The notes under the pieces are model-generated. The model saw nothing but the letters and a program-made list of their open reading frames with translations, had not been told where the DNA came from and searched no databases. 6,719 nucleotides of DNA from Caldifarciminota bacterium (GTDB lineage: Bacteria > Hydrothermota > Tepidihabitantia > Tepidihabitantales > Tepidihabitantaceae): NCBI GenBank assembly GCA_011049385.1, contig DSBX01000148.1, forward strand, positions 1 to 6,719. Direction: 5' to 3'. The position numbers were made by a program, and so were the translations under genes. Shown one piece after another: positions 1 through 6,527 of this stretch. Each line of letters opens with the position of its first letter. The first letter of the stretch is position 1.

Positions 1-836
1 GGCTCGATGAGCCGGTACTGGCCGGTGGTGACGTTGTGCCAGGTCTCGACCGCGGGCAGGGGGTCGGCCAGCAGGACCGGGCATCGCGCGGCCCGGGCCC
101 GAACCACCGCCACGTCCCGGGCGTGGTACCGGGGGTGGCGTTCCTCCTTGAAGACCGGGTCGTGAGCGTCCAGCACCGCGATGCCGGCCGGCGCGGCCAG
201 CGGCGCGAAGACCGCGGAGCGCGTGCCCGCAACGACACGGCCCCGGCCGGCGCGGATGTCGCGCCAGGCCCGCTTCATCCCGGTCGGCCCGAGCCGGGAA
301 TGGTACTCGACGAGATCGTCACCGAACCGGGCGCGGAGCTCTCCGCGCCGGCTTTCGAGCTCGGCTTCGGTCAGAAGCAGGATGCCGCCGCCCCGTTCGC
401 GCGCCTCGTCCAGGAAGCGCAGGACCGCCTCGAACCGGCCGGACCGGGCCGGCAGGAGGCCGACATCGAAGCCGGGCCCGGCCGGCGGCTCCCCGGCCGG
501 CGCGCGCTCGCCCGTCCGGTAGCCGCCGATGCCGCGCGGCAGTATCGCGCCCAGCGCCTCGCCCCGATGACAGCAGTAGTAGTCGGCCAGCCAGTCGGCC
601 AGCCGGAGCAAGGCGCTGTCGAGAAGCCCGGGCTCGACCAGCCGCTCGACCGGCCGGATGCCCTTGACCCCGCTCGCCACGGGCAGGCCGACCACGACCG
701 CGCGCGCCTTGCGGCCGCGCAGGCGCACCTCGACGCAATCACCGGGCCAAAACGCAAGCCCGGCGCAGTCGTAGGTCAACTCGTTCAGCCGGGTGCGGGG
801 AATGACGATGTCGCAGAGCCGGCGGTCGTCGGCCAT
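1..836 (-). CDS. priA: PriA-type primosomal protein N' (replication restart), N-terminal 278 residues, degenerate ATPase core
   Basis: Partial gene that leaves the window at its left edge. PriA recognises stalled or repaired replication forks in the cytoplasm and starts primosome and DnaB reloading. Residues 1-100 match the PriA 3'-DNA-end-binding domain: a VRLRGRKARAVVVG segment (36-49) and an ADWLADYYC..GEALGAILP segment (80-100). Helicase lobe 1 follows, with GTRSAVFAPL (204-213) and PRYHARDVAVVRA (235-247), both strong PriA signatures. The ATPase motifs are altered. The Walker A slot reads ARSGRFE (130-136), with Arg134 where the catalytic Lys should be. The DEEH box aligns to LDAH (222-225). 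The GSATPS box reads ADPLPA (257-262). Only about 20 residues separate the first domain from the helicase lobe, so the usual winged-helix domain seems absent. The ATG at 836 lies 3 nt after the tamB stop, with no clear Shine-Dalgarno sequence, suggesting coupled translation. Family assignment is firm; loss of ATPase activity is inferred. The zinc-binding cysteines and lobe 2 are outside the window. Confidence 0.9.
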   Translation of the reverse strand, partial: MADDRRLCDIVIPRTRLNELTYDCAGLAFWPGDCVEVRLRGRKARAVVVGLPVASGVKGIRPVERLVEPGLLDSALLRLADWLADYYCCHRGEALGAILPRGIGGYRTGERAPAGEPPAGPGFDVGLLPARSGRFEAVLRFLDEARERGGGILLLTEAELESRRGELRARFGDDLVEYHSRLGPTGMKRAWRDIRAGRGRVVAGTRSAVFAPLAAPAGIAVLDAHDPVFKEERHPRYHARDVAVVRARAARCPVLLADPLPAVETWHNVTTGQYRLIE

Positions 837-842
837 CGCTCA
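834..842 (-). other. tamB stop and priA start in the same frame, one codon apart
   Basis: On the minus strand the junction reads TGA GCG ATG. The tamB stop and the priA start share one reading frame with a single intervening codon, and no Shine-Dalgarno sequence is visible upstream. Expression of priA therefore probably depends on translation through tamB. Confidence 0.65.
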
Positions 843-3800
843 GTAGCGGAGGCGGTGCCGGTAGCGGACCGAGAAACGCCCCTGGTCGTTGCGCTCGCCG
901 ATGACCTCGTTACGGCGGTCAATGTAGTACTCGACCCGGAACTCGGGCAGCATCTCGCCGGTGAAGTTCTGGGTGTAGGTGATGTAGAGGTCGCGGCCGA
1001 CATACTTTCCGACCGTGACCCGCTGACCCTCGCCGCCGGTGAGTTCGCTCTCGAAGCGCAGGGCGTCCACCGTCAGCCACTGGCGCACCTGTTTGGTGAA
1101 CTGGGTCTGGGCGAACCCGAGCAGGCGGCCGGAAAGATAGCGGGCAATCGCCTCACGGTTGTCGAAGGCGTCGTACTCGGCCGGCGTCACGTCGAGGCTC
1201 AGGTAGGTGATGATCTCATTCTCGTCCCAGACCATCGGCTCGGAACTGAAGCGGAACTCGGGCCGGTTGAGCGTGCCGCCGAGTGTGAGCAGGATGCGCT
1301 CGGGCAGGACACCGCCGTCGCCGTTGCGCGCGCGGACCGGCAGTTCTGCAACGATGTCGAGGTCCGGGTCGAGCGAGCCGATGCTCTGGAACATGATTTC
1401 GCCCCGGGTCACCCGCAGGGTCCGGTCCAGGTAGTAGATGTTGCCCTGGCGGGTGGAAAGGTGACCGGTCCAGGTCTCGTCCTGCATCGTCTTGCGCAGT
1501 GAAAGGTCCAGCGACAACTCGATGTCGGCCATCCGGTTGCGGAGCCAGACCCCGCGTTCGGCCCGGATGCGCAGGTCGAAGACGACCGAGTCCTCGCCCG
1601 GTGCGGGCGCGGTCGGCGGCGCCTCGTTGCCGAAGCCGACCGTGACCAGCGCCTCCCGGGCCCACAGGTCGCCTTCTATGGAGAAGGGCCGGCCCGGTGC
1701 GAGCGCGAGCCGGACGTCACCGCTGACGACCGCGTGCACCTCGGGCAGAGGCCGAATGACCGCATCCTCGGATCGAATCAGCAGGGCCAGCGTATCAAGC
1801 TGCCAGTCGCGGCCGAATTCGAGGAAACCCTCGGCGGTGACGACCCCGGTACCCGCCGCGCCGGCGACTTTCTCCAGGTTCACCCGCCCCCGGTTCGCGG
1901 TTATCTCGGCGTTGACGCGCTCCAGCATCGTATTGAGTGCGGGCACCCAGAGCTGTCCCCGGCTGATGCGCACCCGGCCGGAGAGCTCGGGCGTGGCCAG
2001 GTCGCCGCGCAGTCCGAGTGTGCCGTATATCGTTCCGCTCCTGAGGTCAACGATGCCTTGCAGGAAGGCGAGCGGCCAGGCACCGGGGTCGGCGAGCACT
2101 GCGGTGATGTCCACCCCGACGAGCGCGAAGCTGTCCCGGGTTGTGAAGTCGGCGTGGCCGGTGATGACCGAGGTATCCCGGTCGTGGACGAAGCGGAGCC
2201 CGTCCACGAACAGCCGGCCCGCGCCTTCGGGTCCGGACAGGAGGAGGCGCAGGTCCAGGACGGTATGCCGGAGCGCCATCCTCATTCCCGGCACCGCCAG
2301 GTCGGTGAGCAGGAGCTTGCCGGCCAGCGTGTCGCGGCCGGTGACGGAAAGGTCGGCGGTGCCCTCGAGCTCGAAATCGAGGCTCAACAGTTCACGGACC
2401 CGGGCCAGGTTCAGCCCTCGGGCGCTGAGCTCGAGTTGCGGGCCTGCGGCACCGGACTGCAGCAGGTCGAATTCGACCGTCCCGTCCGCCACCTCGTAGC
2501 GAACTCCACGCACCGCCAGCGAGTCGGCCGACCAGTCCACCCCGAACGGCTCGACCAGCGCCAGCGTCTCGCGGGCGGTGGCGAACTCGAAGCCGGCGAC
2601 CGCCAACCGCAGGCGGTCCCGGGTCAGTTCGTGCGTGCCGCGGGCGGTGAGCCGGTCGAGCGGCCGCTCGACCCGGATGTCGAACTCGGTATCGAGCAGA
2701 GTGAGCTGGGCCGCGCTGACCTCCATCTCACCCCAGCGAATCTCCTCCGCGCCGACCGCCACCCGGCCGTGAAGCCCGCGCCCGACCACGGCGTCCGCGT
2801 GGAACACCGCGGCACCCAGGTGCAGGTCGTCGAACTCGAACTCCCGAAGCCGCAGGCCACCCGCCACCGCCAGGCTGTCAGCGGTACCCTCCGCCTGCAG
2901 GAGCCCGCTCAACCGGCCCGCGGCCGTCACCCCGGCCAACTGCACGAATGGACCGACGTCGAGGTCGGTGAAGAGCGCCTCGCCCCGGACCCGGCCACCG
3001 GCACTCCACGACCCCGATGCCTGCACCCGACCCGACCGCCCGGTGGCGTCGAACCGCGTGACTTCGACCCGGTCGCGGTCCCGACCGCCGGCAAGCCGGA
3101 AGGTATCAATACCCAGCCCCGGCACGCGGCCCCCGATGTCGGCCTCGACCCGTTCGAGCCCGGTGCCGGTGGCGCTCAGGTCCGCGTCGAGGACGAGGTC
3201 GGGCAGGGTCGGATCGAAACCGGCCGCACGGATGCCCCGGAACCGGCCCCGGACCGAAAACCGGAGGTTCTCGCGGTTGAGACTGCCGTCCAGCACGAAC
3301 TCGCCAAGTGCGGAGTCCCGGCCCGATACGTCCAGGCGCAAGACCGGGTCGTCGAAGCGCAGGTTGCCGGTGAGGTCGGGCAGGCGCACGCCCTCAAAGC
3401 CGAGCGCCGCGGTCGAGAAGTCGAGCCGGGCGGTGCGCCGGTCCGCGCCCAGCCCGGCCTCTCCCCGGGCCCGGAACATTCCCTGCACTTCGCCGGGTGA
3501 GAGCTCGAGCGGCCCGGTGAGCTCGGCAAGGTCCAGGGTCAGCCGTTCCAGTTCGAGGTGGACCCCGCCGTTCTCGAACGCGAACCGGGCCTCACCGCGC
3601 AGTTGCGAGCGGTCGGTCCGCAGGTCGAGCTCCTCGAGCACGAGCGTGCGCGGGGTGAGCCGGGCGCGGGCGGAAAGCCGCCGCAGGCCAAGCTCCTCCC
3701 GGGTCGCGACCGCCCGCAAGGTCAGCAGTTCGACGACCGCGCTCTGCGGTGTCGAACGGCCGGACGCGACCAGTTCAAGCGAGTCCACCCGCAGGGTATC

Positions 3801-4250
3801 GGCGAGGTAGATGCGCCCGTCCTCGATTGTCAGCCGGTCCAGTTCCAGCCTGGGCAGGGAAACGGGCCGGTCTTCCGCAGGCGGGGCCGTGTCCGGTCCG
3901 GGCAGAGCCGCGAAGAAGAGCTCCGGCCGCACGACCTCGAGCTCGGAAACCGGGATGCGCCCGAACAGGAAGCCGAGCGGCGCGTAGCGCATCGTCACGC
4001 GGCCGACCCGCAGGGAATCGCCGTTCAGGTGTACACGGAGCCCGACCACTGTCGGGTGGCTGAAGATATCGCCTTCGATGCTCTCGTACTCGACCCGGGC
4101 ATCGAGACTGCGCGCCAGGTAGCCGACCGCGACGTTGACCGCGAACCGCGCGATGGGCTGGCGCAGGAGAAACCCCGCGCCCGCGGCCAGCAACAGCACC
4201 AGCAGGGTGACCAGACAGCCGCGACCGCGCCGGGCCGGTTTAGAAGGCAT
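840..4250 (-). CDS. tamB: TamB-like translocation and assembly module protein (DUF490 family), 1136 aa
   Basis: TamB is anchored in the inner membrane and crosses the periplasm as a long hydrophobic beta groove. It partners with the TamA barrel and is linked in the family to outer-membrane protein assembly and phospholipid transport. A basic N-terminus (KPARRGRG, residues 4-11) precedes one membrane segment at about 12-29. An AsmA/TamB-like N-terminal region follows (IEGDIFSHPTVVGLRV, 58-73; YAPLGFLFGRIPVSELEVVRP, about 89-109). The long middle is made of alternating beta-strand units with no cysteines or enzyme motifs that I see. The C-terminal DUF490 domain covers about 790-1136 and includes GNIYYLDRTLRVTRGEIMF (936-954), a DPDLDI..ELPVRA stretch (961-974), NEIITYL (1011-1017), and a final strand ending in RLRY. 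The length is close to the E. coli protein (about 1260 aa). The start was chosen at 4250: it puts the membrane anchor near the N-terminus and overlaps the end of the barrel gene by only 11 nt, whereas the further-upstream ATG at 4367 adds 39 non-conserved residues. Confidence 0.93.
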   Translation of the reverse strand: MPSKPARRGRGCLVTLLVLLLAAGAGFLLRQPIARFAVNVAVGYLARSLDARVEYESIEGDIFSHPTVVGLRVHLNGDSLRVGRVTMRYAPLGFLFGRIPVSELEVVRPELFFAALPGPDTAPPAEDRPVSLPRLELDRLTIEDGRIYLADTLRVDSLELVASGRSTPQSAVVELLTLRAVATREELGLRRLSARARLTPRTLVLEELDLRTDRSQLRGEARFAFENGGVHLELERLTLDLAELTGPLELSPGEVQGMFRARGEAGLGADRRTARLDFSTAALGFEGVRLPDLTGNLRFDDPVLRLDVSGRDSALGEFVLDGSLNRENLRFSVRGRFRGIRAAGFDPTLPDLVLDADLSATGTGLERVEADIGGRVPGLGIDTFRLAGGRDRDRVEVTRFDATGRSGRVQASGSWSAGGRVRGEALFTDLDVGPFVQLAGVTAAGRLSGLLQAEGTADSLAVAGGLRLREFEFDDLHLGAAVFHADAVVGRGLHGRVAVGAEEIRWGEMEVSAAQLTLLDTEFDIRVERPLDRLTARGTHELTRDRLRLAVAGFEFATARETLALVEPFGVDWSADSLAVRGVRYEVADGTVEFDLLQSGAAGPQLELSARGLNLARVRELLSLDFELEGTADLSVTGRDTLAGKLLLTDLAVPGMRMALRHTVLDLRLLLSGPEGAGRLFVDGLRFVHDRDTSVITGHADFTTRDSFALVGVDITAVLADPGAWPLAFLQGIVDLRSGTIYGTLGLRGDLATPELSGRVRISRGQLWVPALNTMLERVNAEITANRGRVNLEKVAGAAGTGVVTAEGFLEFGRDWQLDTLALLIRSEDAVIRPLPEVHAVVSGDVRLALAPGRPFSIEGDLWAREALVTVGFGNEAPPTAPAPGEDSVVFDLRIRAERGVWLRNRMADIELSLDLSLRKTMQDETWTGHLSTRQGNIYYLDRTLRVTRGEIMFQSIGSLDPDLDIVAELPVRARNGDGGVLPERILLTLGGTLNRPEFRFSSEPMVWDENEIITYLSLDVTPAEYDAFDNREAIARYLSGRLLGFAQTQFTKQVRQWLTVDALRFESELTGGEGQRVTVGKYVGRDLYITYTQNFTGEMLPEFRVEYYIDRRNEVIGERNDQGRFSVRYRHRLRY
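4240..4250 (-). other. 11-nt overlap joining the barrel gene stop and the tamB start
   Basis: On the minus strand ATGCCTTCTAA holds the tamB ATG at its left end and the TAA stop of the barrel gene at its right end, in different frames. There is no good Shine-Dalgarno sequence just upstream, so ribosomes finishing the barrel protein probably re-initiate on tamB. This would tie the amounts of the two TAM partners together. Confidence 0.7.
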
Positions 4251-5988
4251 GCAGTAACCCGAAGTAGAACCGCCCCCGATCACCGGGCGCGGGGTCGCGG
4301 AGCCGCCTGCCCCAGTCCAGCCGGACCGGGCCGATCGGAGTCCGCACCCGGAGCCCGACCCCGGCACTGTACTCGAACGATGTCGTGGTGAAGCCGGTCT
4401 CCGGCCCGATCACCTCGCCGCCGTCAAGGAAGCCGACCAGCCCGACCCAGTCGAAGATGTAGGGCGAGCGCAGTTCGACGCTGGCGTTTAGGAGCATCGG
4501 GCCGAACCGGAACCCGCCTTCGTCGAGCCGGCCGGTCGAATCCGGGCCGACCGAACGGTCCGGGTAGCCGCGCAGGTTGTTGCGGCCGCCGAGCGTGAAC
4601 GCCTCATAGTAAGGAATGCGCTCGGTCCGACCGAAGGGAAAGGACGCGCCGGCCAGGCCCCGGGCCGCCAGCGTGAAGCCGGGCCCGACCCGGCCGAACC
4701 AGCGCAGTTCGCCCGAGACCCGGTAGAAGTCGTTACTGCCCTGAAGCAGGCCGCCCGCGACCTCGACCACCGGCCGGAGGAACAGGCCCCGGCCCGGGTC
4801 GAAGATGTCGTCGCGGCTGTCGAACTGGAAGTTGAGCGCGACCGCGTTGGTGATGCCGCTGGCGGTGTCGGCGACCAGCCGGAAGCGGTTGGAGAGCCCC
4901 ACACCGAGGACCGAGGTGAGCGCCCGGTTGAGGCCGGTCTCGGCACCGTACTCGCGGCTGAGCGCGGTGTCGGCCCGCTCGACGTAGGAGAAGGGGCGGA
5001 ACGTCAGCTCGGTGCGGTCTCCGAACAGGTACGGCACCCGGTAGCTTCCCCGTACGCCCAGCCGGTAGTCGCCGGCGAAGTTCGGGCTGTACTCGACCCC
5101 GGCCTCGACGACGTGCCCGCTCCGAAAGAAGTTCAGATGCTCCCAGTCCACCGACCCGAGCAGACGCAGGGGCGGCGCCTCGAAGCCGAGCCCGAACGCA
5201 AAGCCGCGATGAGACTGCTCGACCACGTCGTAGCGCACCATCACGCTGTCCACCTCCGACATCGGGGCGGTACTGTCCCCGTCCGCCCGCAGGACGTAGA
5301 ACAGCACCCGCTGGAACAGCCGGGTGGCGTACAGCCGGCGCTGGGCCTCGTGCAGGCGCCGGCGGCTGAAAAGCTCGCCGGGCCGGACCTCGACCGTCCG
5401 CAATGCGACCCCGGTCGCGACGCGGCGGTTGCCGCGCACGCGCAGGCCGGCAACGTAGCAGAGCGGCCCCTCCTCAATCGTGTAGGTCAACACGCTCAGC
5501 GTGTCGAAATGCTCCCACTCCCCGCTGACGTCCACGAACGGGTAGCCGTTGTTGCTGTAGTGCTCGCTCAGCCGCGCCTCGCCCTCGGCCGCCATCATCA
5601 CCGTCAGGTGCCGACCCGGCCGGGCGGTGACCAACCCGGCAAGGCGTGTCGAGTCCCAGGCGGCATTGCCCGCAAACCGCACCGAAGCGACCCGCGAACG
5701 CACGCTCTCGCTGACCTTGAAGACAACGACGTGGTGACGACGTGCGGGCCGTGCCTCCCAGCTCACCTCCGCACCGCGGAAACCGTTGTCAATATGGATG
5801 GCGGCGAGCAGACGGGCATCCGCGTCGAGTTGACGCGCGATAAGCGGTTGGCCGCGGCGCGCGGCGATGGCCGCGGCCAGCGTCCGGCCGCGGAAAGCAC
5901 GGTTGCCCTCGAATCGTATCGCCGCAATGGAGTCTGCCGGCCCGAAACTCGGGACCGAAGCCAGCACCAACAGCAGTAACCCGGTCAC
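4240..5988 (-). CDS. tamA: Omp85-family outer membrane barrel protein with three POTRA domains, TamA-like (BamA/TamA family), 582 aa
   Basis: Outer-membrane barrel of the Omp85 superfamily, which inserts or assembles outer-membrane proteins. A hydrophobic stretch at residues 3-11 with a likely cleavage near FGPA-DS (15-20) looks like a signal peptide. Three POTRA domains follow at about 19-93, 97-174 and 177-257, each opening with a beta strand ending in a Gly-Asn (IRFEGN, VRFAGN, LRVRGN). The barrel fills 260-582 and shows family hallmarks: FDSRDDIFDPGRG (389-401), the loop-6 motif LGGRNNLRGY (466-475) with its conserved Arg473, TPIGPVRLDWG (550-560), and a C-terminal strand ending in Phe582. 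Three POTRAs and the directly overlapping tamB gene favour TamA over BamA, which usually has five. The GTG start at 5988 lies 1 nt after the upstream stop. It leaves an unusual signal peptide with no Lys or Arg before the hydrophobic core; the only in-frame ATG, at 6087, would add 33 residues overlapping the upstream gene. An alternative label is simply BamA/TamA family protein. Confidence 0.92.
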   Translation of the reverse strand: MTGLLLLVLASVPSFGPADSIAAIRFEGNRAFRGRTLAAAIAARRGQPLIARQLDADARLLAAIHIDNGFRGAEVSWEARPARRHHVVVFKVSESVRSRVASVRFAGNAAWDSTRLAGLVTARPGRHLTVMMAAEGEARLSEHYSNNGYPFVDVSGEWEHFDTLSVLTYTIEEGPLCYVAGLRVRGNRRVATGVALRTVEVRPGELFSRRRLHEAQRRLYATRLFQRVLFYVLRADGDSTAPMSEVDSVMVRYDVVEQSHRGFAFGLGFEAPPLRLLGSVDWEHLNFFRSGHVVEAGVEYSPNFAGDYRLGVRGSYRVPYLFGDRTELTFRPFSYVERADTALSREYGAETGLNRALTSVLGVGLSNRFRLVADTASGITNAVALNFQFDSRDDIFDPGRGLFLRPVVEVAGGLLQGSNDFYRVSGELRWFGRVGPGFTLAARGLAGASFPFGRTERIPYYEAFTLGGRNNLRGYPDRSVGPDSTGRLDEGGFRFGPMLLNASVELRSPYIFDWVGLVGFLDGGEVIGPETGFTTTSFEYSAGVGLRVRTPIGPVRLDWGRRLRDPAPGDRGRFYFGLLHAF

Positions 5989-5989
5989 A

Positions 5990-6373
5990 TCACCATCTTC
6001 CCGACCGCGCGGCGAAATACTCCTTAACCTTGGGTTCGTTGGTCCAGACCAGCGCCAGGATGCCGACGACCACCGCCAGTATCGCACCGTTGATGATGTT
6101 GACGATCTGCATTATCGCGATGTGCTTGGCTATCCTATCCGTACGCACCGGGTCGGCCATCAACTTGGTCGCATAGATGATCTCAAGGATGCCGAGCACG
6201 ATGCTGAAGGCCGCGGGCAGCAGCCAGATGATGGTGAACGCCCACGACACGCCGATGAGACAGTTCAGGATGCCGGAGATCAAGGTCAGTATCCCAAGCG
6301 TCTGGAGTTGGCTCGGCTTCTCGGACACGGCCGCTATCGGTTGGGGTGGAAGACCACCGGGTTCCTGTTGCAC
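5990..6373 (-). CDS. Small integral membrane protein of unknown function, 127 aa, first gene of the tam unit
   Basis: I do not recognise a named family with confidence. The predicted protein has a Pro/Gln-rich polar N-terminus (1-22), then hydrophobic segments at about 23-46, 48-68 and 85-110, and a short charged tail beginning NEPKVKEYF (112-120). The segments are rich in Ile, Leu and Gly with few charges (one Glu at 64). A basic loop at about 70-83 (TKLMADPVRTDRIAK) would favour a cytoplasmic location by the positive-inside rule. The overall look resembles the DUF4064-like small membrane proteins, but that is impression only. The GTG start at 6373 was chosen because a perfect AGGAGG lies 4 nt upstream; a GTG at 6424 would add 17 residues without a spaced ribosome site. 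The stop is 1 nt before the barrel gene start, so it is very likely co-transcribed and translationally coupled with it. Base composition is less G+C-rich than its neighbours, which fits an Ile-rich membrane protein and need not mean transfer. Confidence 0.8.
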   Translation of the reverse strand: MQQEPGGLPPQPIAAVSEKPSQLQTLGILTLISGILNCLIGVSWAFTIIWLLPAAFSIVLGILEIIYATKLMADPVRTDRIAKHIAIMQIVNIINGAILAVVVGILALVWTNEPKVKEYFAARSGRW

Positions 6374-6377
6374 GAAT

Positions 6378-6383
6378 CCTCCT
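6378..6383 (-). promoter_or_regulatory. Ribosome binding site deciding the GTG start of the small membrane protein
   Basis: On the minus strand the sequence reads AGGAGG, then ATTC, then GTG at 6373. It is the only strong Shine-Dalgarno sequence in the minus-strand unit; the downstream genes overlap or nearly touch their predecessors and have none this good. The 4-nt spacing is short but is the same as that of the divergent gene. Confidence 0.75.
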
Positions 6384-6444
6384 GTCGGTTGGCTCCATTC
6401 CGAAGCGCTACAGGTCAAGGTCACTCCGCGACGAACGGACGCGC

Positions 6445-6473
6445 TTGACGCCGCAACTCAAAGTGGTCATAAT
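6445..6473 (+). promoter_or_regulatory. Sigma-70-type promoter for the secreted protein gene
   Basis: TTGACG (6445-6450) and CATAAT (6468-6473) are separated by exactly 17 nt, each matching consensus at five of six positions, within the only A+T-rich patch of the window. Predicted initiation near 6480 gives a leader of about 48 nt to the GTG at 6528. An imperfect inverted repeat, TTGA (6445-6448) and TCAA (6458-6461), sits on the -35 and spacer and could be an operator, though it is short enough to be chance. Confidence 0.6.
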
Positions 6474-6499
6474 ATAACAGTGTTCCGTGATGAGCGCAA
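6471..6499 (-). promoter_or_regulatory. Possible sigma-70-type promoter for the tam-priA unit
   Basis: Read on the minus strand, TTGCGC (6499-6494) and TATATT (6476-6471) are 17 nt apart. The -10 element matches consensus in five of six positions and the -35 in only three. Its -10 overlaps the -10 of the plus-strand promoter. It would give a leader of about 90 nt before the GTG at 6373. Weak prediction by inspection; an unidentified transcription start elsewhere is possible. Confidence 0.35.
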
Positions 6500-6516
6500 T
6501 CTCCGCAACGTCCCAA

Positions 6517-6523
6517 AAGGAGG
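6517..6523 (+). promoter_or_regulatory. Ribosome binding site of the secreted protein gene
   Basis: AAGGAGG lies 4 nt (ACTC) upstream of the GTG at 6528. It supports a GTG rather than ATG start and confirms that a real gene begins here although only its first 64 codons are in the window. Confidence 0.8.
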
Positions 6524-6527
6524 ACTC

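Noticed and set aside
481..500. Short GC palindromes of the CCGGCCGG type, recurring in the window
   Set aside because: Frequent by chance in Arg/Ala/Gly/Pro codons at this base composition, and they lie inside coding sequence.
36..1502. Plus-strand open frame of 488 codons opposite priA and the end of tamB
   Set aside because: It crosses the boundary of two well-supported minus-strand genes, its product is a low-complexity Arg/Ala/Pro/Gln/Asp mix with no domain, and no ribosome site precedes it. Antisense open frames are expected at this G+C content.
1734..3500. Plus-strand open frame of 588 codons inside tamB
   Set aside because: Fully antisense to TamB, whose residues match the family along this stretch. 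The product has no membrane segment, motif or plausible start signal.
4251..4367. N-terminal extension of tamB to the ATG at 4367
   Set aside because: Adds 39 Gly/Ser/Arg-rich residues ahead of the membrane anchor and extends the overlap with the conserved last strands of the barrel gene; the ATG at 4250 fits better.
3558..4391. Plus-strand open frame of 277 codons over the tamB start and the barrel gene end
   Set aside because: Shadow of the two real genes; Arg/Gln/Pro-rich with no recognisable features.
5113..5979. Plus-strand open frame of 288 codons opposite the POTRA region
   Set aside because: Antisense to clear POTRA domains and rich in His/Arg/Gln/Pro as expected from reverse reading of G+C-rich codons.
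6374..6424. Upstream GTG at 6424 for the small membrane protein
   Set aside because: No properly spaced ribosome site, while the GTG at 6373 has a perfect AGGAGG.
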